Part shown: positions 60,496 to 64,000 of the stretch, one piece after another | Layout: each line of letters begins with the position of its first letter | Position numbering within the stretch: the stretch's first letter is position 1 | Origin: Rhodoferax ferrireducens | GTDB lineage: Bacteria > Pseudomonadota > Gammaproteobacteria > Burkholderiales > Burkholderiaceae_C | Length of the DNA stretch: 64,000 bases | Direction: 5' to 3' | Assembly: GCF_003347515.1 (NCBI RefSeq) | Contig: NZ_QEII01000323.1 | Coordinates: 82,128-146,127 of the forward strand | Position numbers and translations under genes: made by a program | The notes under the pieces: generated by a model | Told to the model about the DNA's origin: nothing | What the model saw: the letters and a program-made list of their open reading frames with translations, nothing else | Database searches by the model: none

Positions 60496-60641
60496 GCTTT
60501 GTTGCGGCGCCACACGAACGACGCCAGCCACACCGGCAGCAGCACCATGAGCGGCGCCAGCAGCACCACGACCAGTGGCCAGCTGGGGAAGGCAAAGAAC
60601 AGCAAGAGCACGGCGGCCAGGAACAACAGGGCAAAAATCAT
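60465..60641 (-). CDS. Small two-helix membrane protein
   Basis: 58 aa: MIFALLFLAAVLLLFFAFP, a second helix VVVLLAPLMVLLPVWLASFV, and a basic tail. No family recognised. It lies downstream of the sigma54 activator gene on the same strand. Confidence 0.55.
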   Translation of the reverse strand: MIFALLFLAAVLLLFFAFPSWPLVVVLLAPLMVLLPVWLASFVWRRNKAAGPRQRRER

Positions 60642-60772
60642 GCACGCATCGTCGCAGAAAATTTCTTGCCTCGTTGGTGAGTGCGACGCAACCAAATGCT
60701 GCGGTGGTGTTGGTTTCCTGGAATTGCCTGTCGCTTGGGGTGCCGTGGTGCGAGGCCACATGGGGCAGCGCC

Positions 60773-62122
<1,350 letters not shown>

Positions 62123-62162
62123 GGAGGCTCCTTGTGGGCTGACGCCAGTTTATGCCAGAACC

Positions 62163-62186
62163 GTCAGTAACTGCCAAAAATGACAG
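62163..62186 (+). promoter_or_regulatory. Putative enhancer site between fisR and the Rieske operon
   Basis: GTCAGTAACTGCCA-AAA-ATGACAG, 24 nt, matching 51592-51615 in sequence and internal spacing. It lies 107 nt upstream of the TGGCAC at 62270 and 41 nt from the fisR start, so it may also serve autoregulation. Confidence 0.6.
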
Positions 62187-62240
62187 TATCTACCTGGAAC
62201 TGCCGGCAACCAAAACGACCAAAGCGCGTAAACCCTTGGT

Positions 62241-62256
62241 TTTAAACGCTATTCGC
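62241..62256 (+). promoter_or_regulatory. 16-nt block shared with the cyd promoter region
   Basis: TTTAAACGCTATTCGC, differing from 51673-51688 at one base and at the same 29-nt distance from the promoter core. Confidence 0.5.
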
Positions 62257-62269
62257 ATGGGGGCCGTCG

Positions 62270-62285
62270 TGGCACGGTTCTTGAA
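62270..62285 (+). promoter_or_regulatory. Sigma54-type promoter of the Rieske operon
   Basis: TGGCAC-GGTTC-TTGAA. The 14 bases TGGCACGGTTCTTG plus the next A are identical to the cyd promoter. It lies 66 nt before the Rieske gene start. Confidence 0.6.
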
Positions 62286-62351
62286 TTAAGAAAGATACAA
62301 GTCCTATTAACTGCCACGCGAGCCCTGCTAGCGTGACCTTTGGAAATTGCC

Positions 62352-62981
62352 ATGACCCCTTGCCCTGCTTTTGCGGCTCTTGCCGACCCGACCCATGAAC
62401 ACGATGCAGAGCGTCGCAGATGGGTGCTGATCACGGCCGCCAGCGCTGGCGTGGCGGCGGCGGCGACGGCGGTCCCGTTTGTCAGCAGCTTTGCACCCAG
62501 CGAACGAGCCCGCGCCATGGGTGCGTCGGTGGAGGCGGACACGGCCGACATTGCGCCCGGCGAACTGAAGATGGTGGAGTGGCGCGGCAAACCGGTGTGG
62601 CTGATGCGCCGCACGCCCGAGATGCTGGCCACCTTGCCGACACTGGACAGCCAATTGGTCGATCCGGCGTCACAAGTCAACCAGCAACCCGACTACGCAC
62701 GCAACCTCCACCGCTCCATCAAGCCGGAGATCCTGGTGGCCGTCGGCATCTGCACCCATCTCGGCTGTTCGCCCAGCGCCGTATCGGCCGGCTCCAACAA
62801 TCCCAGCGTCGGGGCCGACTGGAAGGGCGGCTTCTTTTGCCCCTGCCACGGGTCCACGTTTGACCTGGCGGGCCGTGTCTATAAAAACAAACCCGCGCCA
62901 ACCAATCTGGAGGTGCCGCGTCACAAATACCTGAGCGACAGCCGGCTGCTGATCGGTGAAGACGACACCGGCGCCGCCTGA
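62352..62981 (+). CDS. petA: Rieske 2Fe-2S protein (ubiquinol-cytochrome c reductase type)
   Basis: 209 aa. An RRRWVLITAASAG twin-arginine-like anchor is followed by the Rieske domain with CTHLGC and CPCHGS, which supply two Cys and two His ligands. This is the bc1-complex subtype (PetA). No cytochrome b or c1 genes follow inside the window; the next genes are an MBL protein and ccoG, so it may be a paralog serving another complex. Confidence 0.88.
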   Translation: MTPCPAFAALADPTHEHDAERRRWVLITAASAGVAAAATAVPFVSSFAPSERARAMGASVEADTADIAPGELKMVEWRGKPVWLMRRTPEMLATLPTLDSQLVDPASQVNQQPDYARNLHRSIKPEILVAVGICTHLGCSPSAVSAGSNNPSVGADWKGGFFCPCHGSTFDLAGRVYKNKPAPTNLEVPRHKYLSDSRLLIGEDDTGAA

Positions 62982-63002
62982 ACATCAAGCCCGGGGAAGA
63001 TC

Positions 63003-63641
63003 ATGTATTTCCGGATTCTGCATGACGAGAACAGTGGCGAGCTGACCTATCTGCTGGCGGACACCGATACCCGCGAGGCGGTGCTGGTGGACCCGCGCGG
63101 ACGCGACCTGCCGCTGCTGCAGGCGCTGCTGGCCGAACGTGAGCTGCATCTGCGCTGGGTGCTGCGCACCCACCAGCACGACCAGCTCATGCCGGCGGAA
63201 CCGGCACTGCTGGCGCGCCTGGGCGTGCCCGTGATCCAGGGCGATAGCACGCAGCGACTGGGCGCTGCCGCCGAAGGTGACGTGCTGGCCTTCGGGGACG
63301 AATTGGTGCGTGTGCTGGCGACGCCGGGTCATACCGCGGGTTGTCTGAGTTTTGCCTGGCGCGACCGCCTGTTCTGCGGCGGCCTGCTGGGGGTGAATGC
63401 CTGCCCGCACCAGTCCCGACCGGCCGCGCCGGAGGCCTTGTGGGACAGCGTGACACAGCGCGTGTTCAAACTGCCTGACGAGACCCTGCTATTCGCCGGC
63501 CACGAGCGGCGCGCCCGCGCCGTCAGCACGGTGCTGGAGCAGCGCCGCTGGCATCCATTTTTCGCCGGCCTGTCGCGCGACGAGTTTTTAGCGCAGGTGG
63601 CGGCGCTGCCGAGGCCGCCCGTACTGGCCCACATGCTTTGA
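63003..63641 (+). CDS. Persulfide dioxygenase (ETHE1)-like MBL protein with altered metal site
   Basis: 212 aa. The opening MYFRILHDENSGELTYLLAD and DTREAVLVDP follow the ETHE1/PDO pattern. The first metal motif reads THQHDQL in place of THxHADH, so the Asp and third His are displaced or lost; the second-shell Asp of the GD motif is replaced in FCGGLLG. H in ATPGHTAGC and FAGHE are kept. A mononuclear iron site may be impaired. It lies in the FisR-linked operon, where active PDOs are expected. Confidence 0.78.
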   Translation: MYFRILHDENSGELTYLLADTDTREAVLVDPRGRDLPLLQALLAERELHLRWVLRTHQHDQLMPAEPALLARLGVPVIQGDSTQRLGAAAEGDVLAFGDELVRVLATPGHTAGCLSFAWRDRLFCGGLLGVNACPHQSRPAAPEALWDSVTQRVFKLPDETLLFAGHERRARAVSTVLEQRRWHPFFAGLSRDEFLAQVAALPRPPVLAHML

Positions 63642-63680
63642 AGACATCTCCATGAATACCGAGCAAGTTAAGGAACACAA

Positions 63681-64000
63681 GTGAACAAGCAAGCAACCGG
63701 GACACGCAAAGTCATCCCCATCGTCGCGCAACAGGGCTACGTGCCGCCTGCTCCGCCGGAGCCGCCCAAAGCGGCGCAGGCGGAGCTGATCTCCCTGTAC
63801 GCGGCGCACCAGAAGATCTACCCGCGCAGCGTCTCGGGCCTGTTCTCGAATTGGCGCTGGGCCATGGTGGTGTTGACCCAGCTGGTGTTCTACGGCCTGC
63901 CCTGGCTGGAGTGGGGCCAGCGCCAGGCGGTGCTGTTTGACCTGGGCGTGCGCCGCTTCTACATCTTCGGCCTGGTGCTGTACCCGCAGGACTTCATCTA
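63681..64000 (+). CDS. ccoG: CcoG/FixG-like cytochrome oxidase accessory protein, N-terminal part
   Basis: 106 codons are present and run off the right edge. KIYPRSVSGLFSNWRWAMVVL and WGQRQAVLFDLGVRRFYIFG are the conserved first-helix region of CcoG/RdxA/FixG, membrane ferredoxin-like proteins needed for cbb3 oxidase copper handling. The start is GTG at 63681 with AAGGAA upstream. Third gene behind the sigma54-type promoter. Confidence 0.87.
   Translation, partial: MNKQATGTRKVIPIVAQQGYVPPAPPEPPKAAQAELISLYAAHQKIYPRSVSGLFSNWRWAMVVLTQLVFYGLPWLEWGQRQAVLFDLGVRRFYIFGLVLYPQDFI

Overview
The window looks like chromosomal DNA of a GC-rich betaproteobacterium, most likely a Comamonadaceae member close to Rhodoferax or Polaromonas. 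This is inferred from gene types (tripartite-tricarboxylate binding protein, malate synthase G, phasin, CydP, DUF3422, DUF2789) and from at least six copies of a short dispersed repeat (core: GCGC..., about 15-25 nt, GGGCTAGAGGC) of the kind I associate with that family. No rRNA, tRNA, CRISPR array or complete insertion sequence was seen.

Layout. 1-813: start of a methionine gamma-lyase-type gene at the left edge, followed by decayed remnants of an Lrp regulator and an FAD oxidoreductase. 814-5693: a tartrate or sugar-acid catabolic operon (DapA-like aldolase, Bug solute receptor, SDR, D-tartrate dehydratase) with a divergent LysR gene. 5690-14330: M48 protease, HAD dehalogenase, malate synthase G, BrnTA toxin-antitoxin, a Cache-PAS-GGDEF cyclase, an MBL hydrolase and a conserved unknown. 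14354-18232: an osmoprotectant ABC importer of the YehZYXW/OsmU type. 18929-24541: a full arsenic operon arsR-arsD-arsA-arsC(LMW-PTP type)-acr3-arsC(Grx type)-arsH. 24735-34654: a tetrathionate module, with ttrSR converging on ttrBCA and a divergent pentaheme cytochrome that fuses an alcohol-dehydrogenase-type triheme module to thiosulfate dehydrogenase TsdA. Immediately behind it lies a second, 5'-truncated arsH copy, so the module is bracketed by arsH sequence. 35126-50036: mixed stress, membrane and metal genes (RidA, CsbD, ArsP-like permease plus thiol protein, nitroreductases, LpxH-like/DgkA/glycosyltransferase operon, phasin, CDF exporter, DsrE). 51750-55646: cytochrome bd operon cydP-cydA-cydB-cydX-ybgE followed by a truncated hemoglobin. 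55722-60641: hydrolase, DUF4395, KatG, rhodanese lipoprotein. 60773-64000: a FisR-like sigma54 activator divergent from Rieske, persulfide-dioxygenase-like and CcoG/FixG genes; the last runs off the window.

How parts fit together. The strongest new pattern is regulatory. The 5' regions of the cyd operon and of the Rieske operon, more than 10 kb apart, share three elements in the same order with nearly the same spacing: a 24-nt enhancer-like dyad, a 16-nt block, and a TGGCAC-GGTTC-TTGA sigma54-type promoter. The divergent activator carries three cysteines at positions 49, 60 and 67, the spacing I recall for the sulfane-sulfur sensor FisR. This suggests one regulator inducing a sulfide-tolerant bd oxidase together with a sulfur/redox operon. 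The tetrathionate module, rhodanese, DsrE protein and PDO-like protein add to a sulfur-metabolism theme. Coordinates and motifs were read by eye; family assignments rest on remembered family sequences, not on searches.
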